Of a stretch of 64,000 nucleotides of DNA, positions 13,001-23,428 are shown one piece after another. Source of the stretch: Carallia brachiata. Taxonomy: Eukaryota; Streptophyta; Magnoliopsida; Malpighiales; Rhizophoraceae. The notes under the pieces are model-generated. The model searched no databases and had not been told where the DNA came from. It saw only the letters and a list, made by a program, of their open reading frames with translations. The DNA lies in contig JADCRB010000016.1 of NCBI GenBank assembly GCA_021464245.1, positions 15,611,345 to 15,675,344 of the forward strand. Reading direction: 5' to 3'. The translations under genes were made by a program, and so were the position numbers. How positions within the stretch are numbered: the stretch's first letter is position 1; each line of letters starts with the position of its first letter.

Positions 13001-14141
13001 TAGGGGCCTTTGCCATTAATTAGAACTCCGTCTGGCATCCCAAGATCTTTCCCCGCATCAAGATCCTTTCTCAAAGCCTAAACAATCCAAAGACAAACCA
13101 TCGACAAACAAACTTCATTGCAAATTTCTATCAGAATTAAAACTCTACAACAATTCAGTACTTAACGAGTACTGACCGTATGATTTCTCTTGTACCAATC
13201 ACCAATCAAAATGACAATGTCTCCATGTGGTGTATCGAAAGGAATCGGAATAATGTCCCTGTTATTTACGATAAAGCTGCCAAATCCACCAGAAGCTCTC
13301 TGCATATTAAGAGAAGGGAAGTAAAAGAAACTCCCAATCTGATCTTTTACTTGAAACTGGTATGTCCAGTTCCACTTTGCAGGAATTGGACAGTTAGTGC
13401 CAAGAACTCCATCTTGCCATGAACTCCTCCTCTGTTGAATTCCAGACCTATCAAACCCATCAGTTTATATTAAGTCCTATATGTACCAAAAACTAGCAAG
13501 TAATGACATTTTAACCCTAAGCCACCACCTTGCATTTGTAAAAAAATCAAATTAACAACTTAATTGGAACAATGAAATAAATCCTACCAATGCATCAGGA
13601 GATTTTCGTCCAATTTGTTTTTAACATTGACGATGACATTGTTGTTAGTGGTCACATTTATAGTAGGGCCAGGAAACTTGCCATTTACCGCAATAACCTG
13701 CAAAGCAATGCAAGTGTATAAGAGATTAGTAGAAATATACAACATTTTATAATCAGTTAGAAATATTTTTGTTATCATACAAGCTTAAATTCACAGGCCA
13801 GGCTGAATTAGGCACTGAACAAGAAAGCTTAGCAGATCTGGTGAAAAAGGTTGAAACTTTGGAGATTCTAAAGCAAACCCATTTCTTAAAAATCAAAATG
13901 AAGCTAACCCAAATCAAAAAAACCGAAAAATAATGGGTGCCCAAAAGTGGAAAAAAATTTTGCAAAAGAAGGCAAGTACAGAGAGATCTACAGAACACAC
14001 CTGCTGGGGCACACCAAGAGGAGAAGCAGTGATGTAAGAGACCTCAAAGTTATAGCTGACTAATGGATCTAAAGCAGAAGACAGGCTCAAGAGCAAGCAA
14101 ATGTGGATGAGAACCAAAGCAAAGAACCTACACAAAGCCAT
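10067..14141 (-). CDS. SKU5: SKU5: GPI-anchored multicopper-oxidase-like cell-wall protein
   Basis: Nine exons, in transcript order 14141-14001, 13697-13588, 13447-13177, 13077-12939, 12318-11952, 11611-11246, 11147-11069, 10465-10266 and 10169-10067, encode 591 residues. Residues 1-22 are a signal peptide. Three cupredoxin-type regions follow, with family hallmarks such as SYITASPLGVPQQVIAVNGK near residue 35, SWQDGVLGTNCPIP, and EWTENSRGTYNKWDG near the C-terminus. The last 21 residues form a hydrophobic tail after a small-residue patch, as in GPI-anchored SKU5. The first copper-site motif of laccases, HWHG, reads HWSG at 83-86, and the C-terminal HCH cluster is absent, so oxidase activity is unlikely, as known for this family. 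In Arabidopsis SKU5 controls directional root growth at the plasma membrane and wall. The start was taken at the ATG just before the signal peptide; an in-frame ATG 16 codons upstream would add a charged extension. Identity to SKU5 rather than other SKS members rests on overall resemblance. Confidence 0.95.
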
Positions 14142-14300
14142 TATTTTTAAGCTCTTTCTAGGGATGGGGTGTTTCTTTAGTAACCACAAAATGTAGAACC
14201 AAAAATTTAGCTTCCTTTTGTTTGTGTTTTACATTATCAGACAGAGCAAATGTGGAAAAAGAAACCAGGGCTTGAAGAGTAAAAAGAGAGCTGTGTCCTC

Positions 14301-14307
<7 letters not shown>

Positions 14308-14334
<27 letters not shown>
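14308..14334 (-). repeat. (AG)n microsatellite in the SKU5 leader or promoter
   Basis: About 13 AG units lie roughly 170 bp upstream of the SKU5 start codon. On the transcribed sense strand this is a CT tract, probably within or next to the 5' leader. Confidence 0.85.
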
Positions 14335-14414
14335 CAACGGCTCTATTTCGCTTTGAGAAAGACTTTTTGGCTTTTCGGTGGTATTCTGTTATGTGCTTTG
14401 AGGGCTATGTGTTT

Positions 14415-14789
14415 TTATGCCATGTTTGGCGTGCGGGAGAAATAAAGAGGAAAAGAAAAGTATAATTATTATTATTTATTTTTCTTCTCTTTAGTTTTTA
14501 TACTATTCTAAATAATTTTATTTTTTATTCATTTTTTTTCCTTATAAAATACTATTCATATTTTCTTTTACCATACTTTTTTTCTCCTACTTTTTTCTAT
14601 TATTCTAAACAATTTTATTTTCTCTCTATTTTTTCTCTCACAAATTACTATTTATCTTTTTTTTCACTTACTTACTTTCTCTTAATTTTTTTATTACTCT
14701 AAATAATTTTATTTTCTCTCTATTTTTCTTCTTTTCTCTTCTTTTTTCCTTCTTTCCTTTCATTTTTTCGCACTCCAAATACACTGTTA
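14415..14789. mobile_element. PIF/Harbinger (Tourist)-like MITE upstream of SKU5
   Basis: TTA at 14415-14417 and again at 14787-14789 brackets a 369-bp element (14418-14786). Its ends are imperfect inverted repeats: TTTGGCGTGCG on the left, and TTTGGAGTGCG when the right end is read on the other strand. A 3-bp TTA duplication and TTTGG-containing termini are typical of PIF/Harbinger elements. The interior is T-rich and made of degenerate subrepeats of about 90 bp. It codes for nothing. It lies 274 bp upstream of the SKU5 start codon, so it may be part of that promoter. Confidence 0.65.
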
Positions 14790-14829
14790 ATGAATTTTAT
14801 TGATGAGCCGTCAGCAAGGAGTAAGGACA

Positions 14830-14880
14830 CGAACTTAGCGATTTTTTTTTTTTTTTTTTAAGGAAACGCGAACTTAGCGA
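14830..14880 (-). mobile_element. Tail-only micro-insertion with 12-bp TSD
   Basis: CGAACTTAGCGA occurs at 14830-14841 and 14869-14880. The 27 intervening bases, read on the minus strand, are CGTTTCCTT plus a long A run. It lies 41 bp beyond the MITE. Confidence 0.7.
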
Positions 14881-15890
14881 ACTAGAATAGAAGAAGTTTG
14901 CCATTTTTACTTATTGTTTTTATATAAATTTAATTTATTTATAATTTTTATAATAAATATATTATTATTTTTATTTTAATTAGATTTTATTTATTATTTG
15001 ATATAAAATTATGAATATGTCATAAATGACTCAAATATAAAAATTTTTAAATTTTTTTATAATTGAATTTTTATTAGGTACATATACTTTAAATTAAACT
15101 AAAATGATCATATAAATTATCTGATAAAATATTTATTCAAAGATATTTATTAATTTTTTAAAATTCAAACATTTTAACTATAAATATCACTGTATATATG
15201 TTTATTTTAATAAAATTTTACTCACTAAGATTTTTTTTTAAAATTTTGAATCCCTTGGTTAAAACTTGAAAGACGAGAATTGGATTGGATTTTTTCTAGT
15301 GACTGATCCCAAGTGTTTGTTGTCGGTGTCCGGTCATCTATGGAAGAGAGTGTTTGCGCGGCGTGTACGTGTGCCTGTGCAGATGTGCGTGCCTGTAATT
15401 GCTGAGGGAAAAAGGGTACGACTGACAGCGAGAATTCACACTCGAATGACAAAAAATCTCACTCAAGAAAATTGAATTTTATGAGTCAATCTTACAAAAC
15501 TGTGGATGAACATACAAATGGGTCCCTTTTAATAGGGAAAAAAATGTCATTATCGCTGTTTAGGAGAATAGGCATGTTCATATCCCCTGGAAAATGCCAC
15601 ATAATCGCTAGCCAATGAAGCCACATTATTTCTGCCTTATAAAATAAAAATAAAAAAAAAAAGTAGCCACAGTCTCCATTTTGTGGACCCCATATCATAA
15701 ATATGATCTTTGGTTAGAGGGTGAGTAGATGGAGACAGTATGTGGGGTTATGAGTTTCTGTCTTTCTGTTTTAGAGAACAAAGAGAGTTGCCTTGCCTAC
15801 CACAAACCATTGGATTGAACTTGGGTTTTTGCTTCATTTTGATGGGCTCTGTGTGCGTGTGTTTAAGAAAGAATCTGAAATTGTTCGGAA

Positions 15891-16179
15891 AAAAATATAA
15901 TAATTAATTAGTAAGTGTTAGTGTGGATGATAGAGATCCGTCACCGATTAATTAGAAGTATTGAATTCAAGCTTTTAAAAGTACAGTTGCGTTAACTATC
16001 TATTGAAAAATTTTTACCGCCTTCCAAAATCTTTCTCGGATCGAAGTGGTTGCCCACACAATTATCATTTTTTAAACCAAGAAAAATAAAATATTTTTAC
16101 CGTCTTTTAAAATCCTTCTCGGATCAAAGTGGTAGCCCACTCAATTACTATTTTTTAAACCAAGAAAAATATAATAATT
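15891..16179 (+). mobile_element. SINE family A, copy 1, with perfect 15-bp TSD
   Basis: AAAAATATAATAATT at 15891-15905 and 16165-16179 brackets a 259-bp body. It contains a box-B-like word (GAATTCAAG near 15964) and the family words GTCACCGATTAATTAGAAGT and CTATTGAAAAATTTTTACCG. The same words in the same order occur on the minus strand at 17774-17954 and in worn form at 36185-36340. This copy is longer than its relatives because its 3' part is duplicated (next entry). Confidence 0.75.
16011..16176 (+). repeat. 83-bp tandem duplication inside SINE copy 1
   Basis: Two adjacent units start at 16011 (TTTTTACCGCCTT) and 16094 (TTTTTACCGTCTT). Each ends in TTTTTTAAACCAAGAAAAAT before an AT-rich joint. 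They differ at several positions. The second unit runs into the right target-site duplication, so the duplication arose inside the element or its source copy. Confidence 0.8.
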
Positions 16180-17544
16180 TCCGCAGCAGTTGCCAGCAAC
16201 CACATGGGTCCGAACTCCGAAAGATTGTTACCTCGAGATGCCAAATATTTGCATGTGTGTTGTTCGCAGGAAGAGCAAGTGCCGATGCTTTTTTCTTCAA
16301 ACAAAATAAAAAAAAATAAAATAATATATTACAGTCTTATCAAAAAATAATAAATCGTATTTTAAGAGAGTTGCTCCGAACTCTGATGGTTACAATAAGT
16401 AGAGCACCGAAAGTCAGCGTAGATATAACCTTTGCTAACAACCTTAACAAGACTCAATTTAATGATAGTTGAGCTTTTATTACTGGGTCACAACTATCAT
16501 AATAGTATCGATGTTATACTACTTGCACTTTATGAGCGTGGCCTTATTGGACCAAACTTAAACGGGCCCAATTTGACCTTCCGGGTAGGCTATGGAAATG
16601 ATGCCAGAAATTGTCATCTAACATTATAATAAAGTATTATCCTTCTGTGTTTTATCACAATTATTGTTTTTTTGGATATTATGTTAAATTTTTTTAATTT
16701 TGTATTGAAATTTTAGTGATTTTTTATACAAGTTAATGCATTTTTCTAGAATGTGTTTGATTTAAAACTTGAGAAGTAATGTGGAAATTATTTACTAGTA
16801 TGCCACTGTCCAATGAATTTTTTGTAATTTTTGCACTTTTGGTTGAAGTGGACTGTAAACTCTCAAATTTGTTAATTTCAATTGTCAGTTCGTATATTAT
16901 TATCGACTAATATTGTTTTGATATGTATTTGATCACAAGTTCAATTTAGTTTAAATCTTCCTAAGTGAAAGCCATATGATCATTATATTTGGTAGATATC
17001 TGCAATATTGATTTAAAAATTCCAATCATTGATTAGTATCTGAATCAATTGAAATGAACGGTATGGATTTAAGTGTCTTTATAATGGTTAGTAAGTTGGA
17101 ATTACCAGAATCAACAAACATTCACTTAATTCTCCACCTACACGCGGATAATGCAACAACTTGGAATTATAGTTTTACGATTACCAGCCCAACATTTTTT
17201 TTATAGAAAAAAAAATTCACCCCTCCACATGTTGTACTTTAATAATAAGCACCGAAAAAATACTGATCGTGTGGTCCTGCGTTTAAGTGCTACCAAAGTT
17301 TACATTGAGACTAAACTTATGTCTGCTCTTACTCTCTGATCGAATTGTTTTTTTTTGACAAAAAAAAAAAGAGAAAAGATTTCCTAATTAAAATATACTG
17401 TTTGGGCCAAGGGTTAAACCAAAAACTAATTCTTAATTAGGTGTCATTATTTTTTGAGCTAAAGAGGAGAACAATAAACTAATTTTATGTACTAATTCAA
17501 ATTGAACGCTAAAATTAATTGTGGCACTTCTGGTCCTATATGTC

Positions 17545-17581
17545 AACAATCGGAGGTGGTCCAAAAAAAAAAACAATCGGA
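17545..17581 (+). mobile_element. Tail-only micro-insertion with 10-bp TSD
   Basis: AACAATCGGA occurs at 17545-17554 and 17572-17581. The intervening 17 bases are GGTGGTCC plus an A run. Confidence 0.6.
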
Positions 17582-17758
17582 CATCATTGCTGACCACCTA
17601 ATGCTGAATCCTCGAACACTAGCTGACACGATCAGCTTTGCCTTTGCCTATTAATTTCCTTCCCTCGGACCCACGATGCTTTCTTCTAAGGTCAAAGTGC
17701 TGTATCATAAACCAGAATCTTCGTATTTGCATTTCTTGGCTTGGGCTGGCATTTTGAA

Positions 17759-17969
17759 CATCGTAACATTTGATTTTTTTTTTTTTTTTTTTGTCTAAAA
17801 ATGTCGAGTATCACTGTCACCTGAATAAGATTATGAAAGGCGGTAAAAATTTCTCAATAGATATTTAACACGACTACATTTTTAAAAACTTGAACTCGAG
17901 ACTTCTAATTAAACAGTGACGGACCCTTAGTATCTACATTAACTCCTGCTGATACATCATAACATTTAA
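17759..17969 (-). mobile_element. SINE family A, copy 2, with near-perfect 15-bp TSD
   Basis: The flanks CATCGTAACATTTGA (17759-17773) and CATCATAACATTTAA (17955-17969) match at 13 of 15 positions. The body, 17774-17954, read on the minus strand, carries the family words GTCACTGTTTAATTAGAAGT, CTCGAGTTCAAG (box B) and ATTTTTACCGCCTTTC, and ends in a long poly(A) run, seen as T on the plus strand. It is the most complete copy of family A in the window. Confidence 0.8.
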
Positions 17970-18849
17970 ATACCATTAAACTATCATAAGTTCACCCCAC
18001 CACGTCAGACTTTTTTTCATCATCGTTGCCGATCTAAGTCAAGATAAACGAGAAGGGTTGCAGTAAATTGATGATCACCATAAAATTGATTAAACTCTTA
18101 TTACATCGATGTATCACAACTTCCACGTAAATTAGGCATAATTTAAGTGTCACATTTATAAGGTCCAACTTTCATTTCTCTTTTTGGAGAGAGGACAAAA
18201 CTATGTGCAGCATATGCAAATTGCACAATATCTCTTGTGCAACAACAAATAACGTGTGACCTTTACTATCGCTATAATATTTCCACGTCTTTTTCTACAT
18301 AAATTTCCTGCATTTATGCTAGATGATTTACTTTTAATAAAGCTAACTAAAATTTCATCTTGATATAATATGTAAAATTAGCATGAGACTTTGCCGCAAT
18401 ATTAAAATAAAAACCTATGCCAGCCCATCTTAACTATATATCTCAATTTAACCCAAATTTTTTTATAAATTCAATTCATTGAATCATAAAAGTTAAAAGT
18501 AATCTTTTTTTTTGTGGTTCAATTGGTTTTTTTTTTTTGTTGAGTAAAAGAAATCATTATATTAATTAATACGAATTTCATACATAAATCTTATACGAAT
18601 GTATCAGAATAACTTAGACAAAATAAGACTAAATGGTGCCAGAGACTTACAAATAGATTTGGTCTAAAGATCATTTACTAATTAAGCTTAAAGTCCATTT
18701 AGACAAAATCTTACAGTAAAGGTATCTACCGGACTAGTCAAATAAAGTTGCATATAACAGCACATACCGCACCTCAACAGATTTTCAACAGAAATTGACT
18801 GGGTACATTCAGTAATGATTTCTCACAGCTCGACTCTACAGACAAATAC

Positions 18850-19700
18850 AACAAAACCTAAACTAAACAAGGGTCCTTTCTCAAAATACAACAACCAAAT
18901 ACATCCAAAGTCTCATCCCAAAAGATAGCAACAAATAGATCCATAAACGGCAGCAGGAGAAAACAGTAGCAAAGGTGATAGCGGCGGTACAGGAAGCTGT
19001 AGAGGGGACGGCAGGGCCGCCATTTCTGCAACTCAAAAGGCGATAGCACTGGCAATGCCGCGTTACACAGCATCAGAGCAGTCCTGGGCGGCGGCGGTAA
19101 TGGCGGCTAGCATGACGACACCAACGGCTCTGGTGCTGACGAAGCTAGCACAGATGATGAAAATAACGCTTGTTTTGTGAGAAGACTGGATTTGGATAGA
19201 GGATGGCCTCCGGTGTTCTTCGAGGAGCTAGATTTAAGGAAAACAATAATTCCCTCTAAAGGACAAAACATGAGTCTGTTTGCCAAAGTTATGAAATTAG
19301 GCATCTGGAAGACTAGAACACCAAATACCGAATTACAGATCGTCTTAAAGAAATTACAAAATGTTTTGATCGGCCACCGAAATGTCAGAAGCCTCTAGAG
19401 TACAAATGTACTACTTGACGCACAGTCAGTTGGGAGGCCATAGATACTGGATTAAAATGAAAACAAAGCCAAAAACGAAATAGCCATAAATAGAAAACGA
19501 ATCTCTCGAAGAATTGGAAATGGGATGAGGAAGGGGGGAGAAGGAAGGAAGAAGTAGAAGGGAAAGAAGAAAGGAGGAAGTGTGGGAGGGAAAGGGTGGC
19601 AGCCGGTGGTAACTAAAGCTACCACCGCTGACTAGATTTTATGCTTTGGGAGGGGAGCCGGTGGGTCAGAGAGGAGAGAGGTCGAGAGAGATAGAGAGCT
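18850..19700. other. Purine-rich, less AT-rich block of unknown nature
   Basis: Composition changes sharply here: clusters of GGCGG and GCCGCC near 19000-19130, then a purine-rich stretch (GGAAGGGGGGAGAAGGAAGG and similar) at about 19525-19690. Reading frames of 65-73 codons exist on both strands, but none resembles a known protein. It could be the leader or LTR of a non-autonomous retroelement or a remnant of an expressed locus. I cannot decide. Confidence 0.35.
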
Positions 19701-19721
19701 GGACTTATGCATCGGGCTCCA

Positions 19722-19850
19722 TAAATGTGGTTGAATTGGTTAAAAGAATTTAAATTCGTGTGAAATCACGAGTTTGAATTCTAAGAGTTAAATTTATAAC
19801 TCATTACTCTGTGATAATCAAGCCGCTTCATGTCTTTTCTAGATACCGAA
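19722..19850 (+). mobile_element. SINE-like sequence of another family
   Basis: The stretch TGTGGTTGAATTGGTTAA (box-A-like) is followed about 35 bp later by CACGAGTTTGAATTCT (box-B-like), the spacing of a tRNA-derived SINE head. No clear poly(A) tail or flanking duplication was found, so the right end is approximate. Confidence 0.4.
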
Positions 19851-22040
19851 TTGCAAAGTTTTTAGGCAGAATTCTGGGCACCACTGTTGGTTAAAAGTAG
19901 CACTTTTGAGTTGTTCCGAATACGGATGAGTATTTGAGGTCGACATTATTGAGAGTTATTGCAGGTGAGTTCTTATTATTGACGATAAAAAGATTAGCGC
20001 GTCAAATAGATTAGTTTCTGCGAGGAGGAAAAGCAACAATGGCATGCATTGGTGGTTGATTATTCATGGGCCTTAGCCAATCAGTCCTGCATACAAAAGT
20101 TTGGTCATTTCGTGTCACATGCTGTGATATCCTTTTTTTGGTCGAGCTGTGATTAGTCAGTCACGCCATGCCATACAAAAGAGGACATTGCCACCAGAAG
20201 TACACACCACCTCGCTAGGTCTAAATACAATATTATAATAAGTTATTTAATGTAAACTTAACCTTGTATTAATGATACTGTAAACTTTGGCATTATATTC
20301 TTTCTTTGTTTTTGCTGTTGTTCTTCCTATCGTCTAAATGTTATATACAACAACGAAAGGAAGAAAAAGGAGGAAATAAATGGTAAGATATTCATTACAA
20401 CAAACCATAGACAAAGAGAGTTTTAACACTTCATTACTCGCACTACCGGAGGGAGGTCACAGCACATGGGTAACAACTTTGATAATTGACAGGATACCGG
20501 AAGAAATGAAAGATATCCTTGAAAGTTGCAAACAAACAAAGAGCACCCTTCTCTTAGGATTCGTCCCATTACTAAAATATGAAATTATTCCGTTGTATGG
20601 AGTATTGTTGATTTCTTAATTCCACCGTACAGTCTCCCGTCAATCAATCTCCAACCACTTTGCCAAAAGGGGTTATTAAAATAGTGATTTTTGGTACCGA
20701 TAACCATTTCGCTACACCTAAATTATGTAAAACTATCCATCAAGTACCTTAACTTTAATTATAAACTATCAAGGAGTTAGGCCTCGGATACAAATTTTAA
20801 TCGGAGTTAATTAGAAAAAACTTTAATTATGGTGTCACTTTGGTCCAATAAGCAAGGCACGGCTACTTGCCGCAAATCAAGCAGCAATTGGCTGAACTCG
20901 CCACGAAAATTTGATAATTCGTGGAACTCCCAGTACCATATATGTGAATGCATTTATACTCATGGAATCAAAAGTTATGTAATGTATAATCTATTAGAAA
21001 ATTAATTTTTTTAATTTGAGATTTCAAATTCAAATCTATTTGAATAAAGAAAAAAAAACTATATAAAAACACTTAAGAATTAATATAACGGTAACAAAAA
21101 ATATAGATTAATCTCATTTCACTAGATTACACAAATAAATCAATCTGAAAAGAAAAAAATTATTTTATTGGCCCCATATTGCCAACATGTTGTTCCTTTA
21201 ATATTGTGGTGTTCTTAGATAAAAAGAAATTAGATCTGTGGAATGAGAAAAAAACTGCTATTTGTTGGCTTATCTCATTTGTTAAATGATGTAACGCCTC
21301 AAAATGGATGGGCAAAGAAGATTCTGATTGGGAAGACCCAACTCGTTATTCACATTAGCTTCACCATTTAATGGTAGCCACCCCATAGTCCTATTATTGT
21401 CCGTCTCTTGAAGCATGAATCTTTGACAATGGATCGATGAAATTGCCCAATTTCTCCATTTTGTACGGAGCCAAATCTATATTTGAAAATAAGAGTACAT
21501 TTTAAAAGATTTAAATCTCACGTAAAAAAAAGAAGTAAAGTCTTATTTATTTATAAACTAACATGATTTTATATTTTGTAAGAAAAGATTCATAAAAGAT
21601 CTCACGTAATCTAAATTTAAGATTAATATGAGCATTTAATTAGATTGACCGATTTTTTAAAGACACTTCAAATATTTAGAAAAGTCTCATGCTTTACATA
21701 ATTAGTTGGAGCAATTGTTAAAAATTTTTTATTTTGTGTCAACTATTCTCTTTTCTTGACCTTTCAGACTCACTTTTAACCAAAAGAAATCGTTAGATTT
21801 TAAAAAAGCAACGCTTTCGTGGATTAACTAGCCTATACCTTTTTTTTAATCGACTTCGCTTTGAAACTTGAATACCAAACTTTTAGCCTGGAGACGTTAG
21901 GCCAACGTTTACTCATCTTTGCTAAGAGGCTAACGTTTACTCATCTTTTTGTTCTCACAATCTCTCTAATATTCGTGCCCAAATACTCTGGTCCTTTGTG
22001 AAATCGAGCAAGTGTTGGATTTATTTGCCACGTATAAAGT

Positions 22041-22560
22041 GCATGCCTACGGGATAAGGATTTTTTTAGTCCTAAACCTTTAGGTTTTTTTACGTTTGAG
22101 TCCTAAACCTTTTTTAAATTTCATTTGAGTCCTAAACTTTTTGATTTTCTACCAAATTAGTCCCTCTGTTTAACAAAAGTTATCAATCTATTAAAAAATA
22201 ATTTTAACTTTACAAAAAATTATTTAAAAAAGATTAAATATATGAATTGAATGTCTTTTTTATAAAAAAATATACATGTTGCCTATTTAATTCGTATATT
22301 TGTTGATTAAAAAAATATTTAATATGCATATTTTGTTGATGAAAAAAATATTTAACTCATGTATTTAAGCTTTTTTAAATAAATTTTATTAAATTAAACT
22401 CACTTATTAATAGATTGACTACTTTTCGTAATTTAAAGGACTGATATAGTAAAAAATTAAAAGATTTAGGACTCAAATGAAATGTTAAAAAGGTTTAGAA
22501 CTCAAACATAAAAAAATCTAAAGGTTTAGGACTTTAAAAATATTTATCCCGCCTGCCTAC
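22041..22560. mobile_element. Mutator-like MITE with ~150-bp terminal inverted repeats
   Basis: The 500-bp element 22051-22550 begins GGGATAAGG and ends TTATCCC. Its first 150 bp or so pair with its last 150 bp; both arms carry AGTCCTAAACCTTTAG and GTTTGAGT(C/T)CTAAACCTTTTT. It is flanked by GCATGCCTAC (22041-22050) and GCCTGCCTAC (22551-22560), a 10-bp target-site duplication with one mismatch. Long inverted repeats with 9-11-bp duplications are characteristic of Mutator-like elements. The middle is AT-rich and codes for nothing, so it depends on a transposase made elsewhere. Confidence 0.85.
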
Positions 22561-22846
22561 TGCTCCATTCATTTCTTTTTGGTTTTCTGGTTCCATTTGC
22601 CCCTGCATTGTATAGTCCAACGTGCATTGAAGGCCTGGAAACCCAACATCGTGGCTCCGGTGTTCGTGTTGTTGAGCCTCACAATGGACACATAAAATGG
22701 GTCAGATAACCCACGGGCCAGTCGAGTCTGGACCGATGTTACGGAGTATAATTCACTTTTAGGACCTCGGCTGGGCTTACAGTTCCCAGCCCGTGTTTAG
22801 GCAAAGCCCCCAGAATGAGCCCCTGACTCCATAGTCCCACATCATT

Positions 22847-22887
22847 AAACTTGAGGTCCATCATAAAAAAAAAAAAAAAACTTGAGG
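22847..22887 (+). mobile_element. Tail-only micro-insertion with 10-bp TSD
   Basis: AAACTTGAGG occurs at 22847-22856 and 22878-22887. The intervening 21 bases are TCCATCAT plus an A run. Confidence 0.6.
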
Positions 22888-22980
22888 ACTTGCTCCAAAC
22901 GGACCACCCCACAAAATCAAGTTCGGGTTTCCGTACGTAGAGCCCCAAAAAAATTAAGGTAGAACTGAATTGTTGACATT

Positions 22981-23031
22981 AAATTAGGCATCAAGTATTA
23001 ACCAAAAAAAAAAAAAAATTAGGCATCAAGT
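22981..23031 (+). mobile_element. Tail-only micro-insertion with 16-bp TSD
   Basis: AAATTAGGCATCAAGT occurs at 22981-22996 and 23016-23031. The intervening 19 bases are ATTAACC plus an A run. It sits only 93 bp from the previous micro-insertion, in the same orientation. With 16 perfect duplicated bases it is one of the clearest cases. Confidence 0.75.
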
Positions 23032-23428
23032 TTATTCTATTCAATATTTTTTTATTTATGTATTTATGAGTGTGTATTTCCTGTGTTTTGTATATGAAGT
23101 TTATGCACTTATTTTAATCTTATTTGAGGGTCAATGTTAAATTTAATTTCCTTCTTTGGATAGATTTGAAGTTTGAATCCAAATGTATGGAAACAAGATG
23201 CACAGAAAAATTAGAGTTGATACAAATCTACTAATTTCATTATTCATTGCTGAAGTTCTTATCATGTACAACTGTACAATAATAAGGATGATACACAAAT
23301 TATATCTTGTTGAGCTCATCAATATTTACCTTTTCAAAGTAATGGTGGCAAAAATTTGAAAGGCAAAAAATTGATGGAAGCAATGAAACAAATTTGCAGA
23401 ACCGATAATGCCATTGTTCATCTCCAGT

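Larger units (their letters stand above)
14142..23428. other. Intergenic region between SKU5 and the invertase gene
   Basis: About 9.3 kb without a recognisable host gene. It starts with the SKU5 promoter, which has no clear TATA box. It then holds a PIF/Harbinger-like MITE, two members of one SINE family, four micro-insertions, a purine-rich GC-richer block (18.85-19.7 kb), a second SINE-like head and a Mutator-like MITE. The stretches 14.9-15.2 kb, 16.6-17.1 kb, 18.2-18.7 kb and 20.6-21.9 kb are plain AT-rich DNA in which I see nothing else. Confidence 0.6.

Noticed and set aside
20380..20619. Plus-strand frame of 79 codons starting with ATG
   Set aside because: No recognised domain, no splice-compatible neighbours, and no promoter-like context; left as unassigned.
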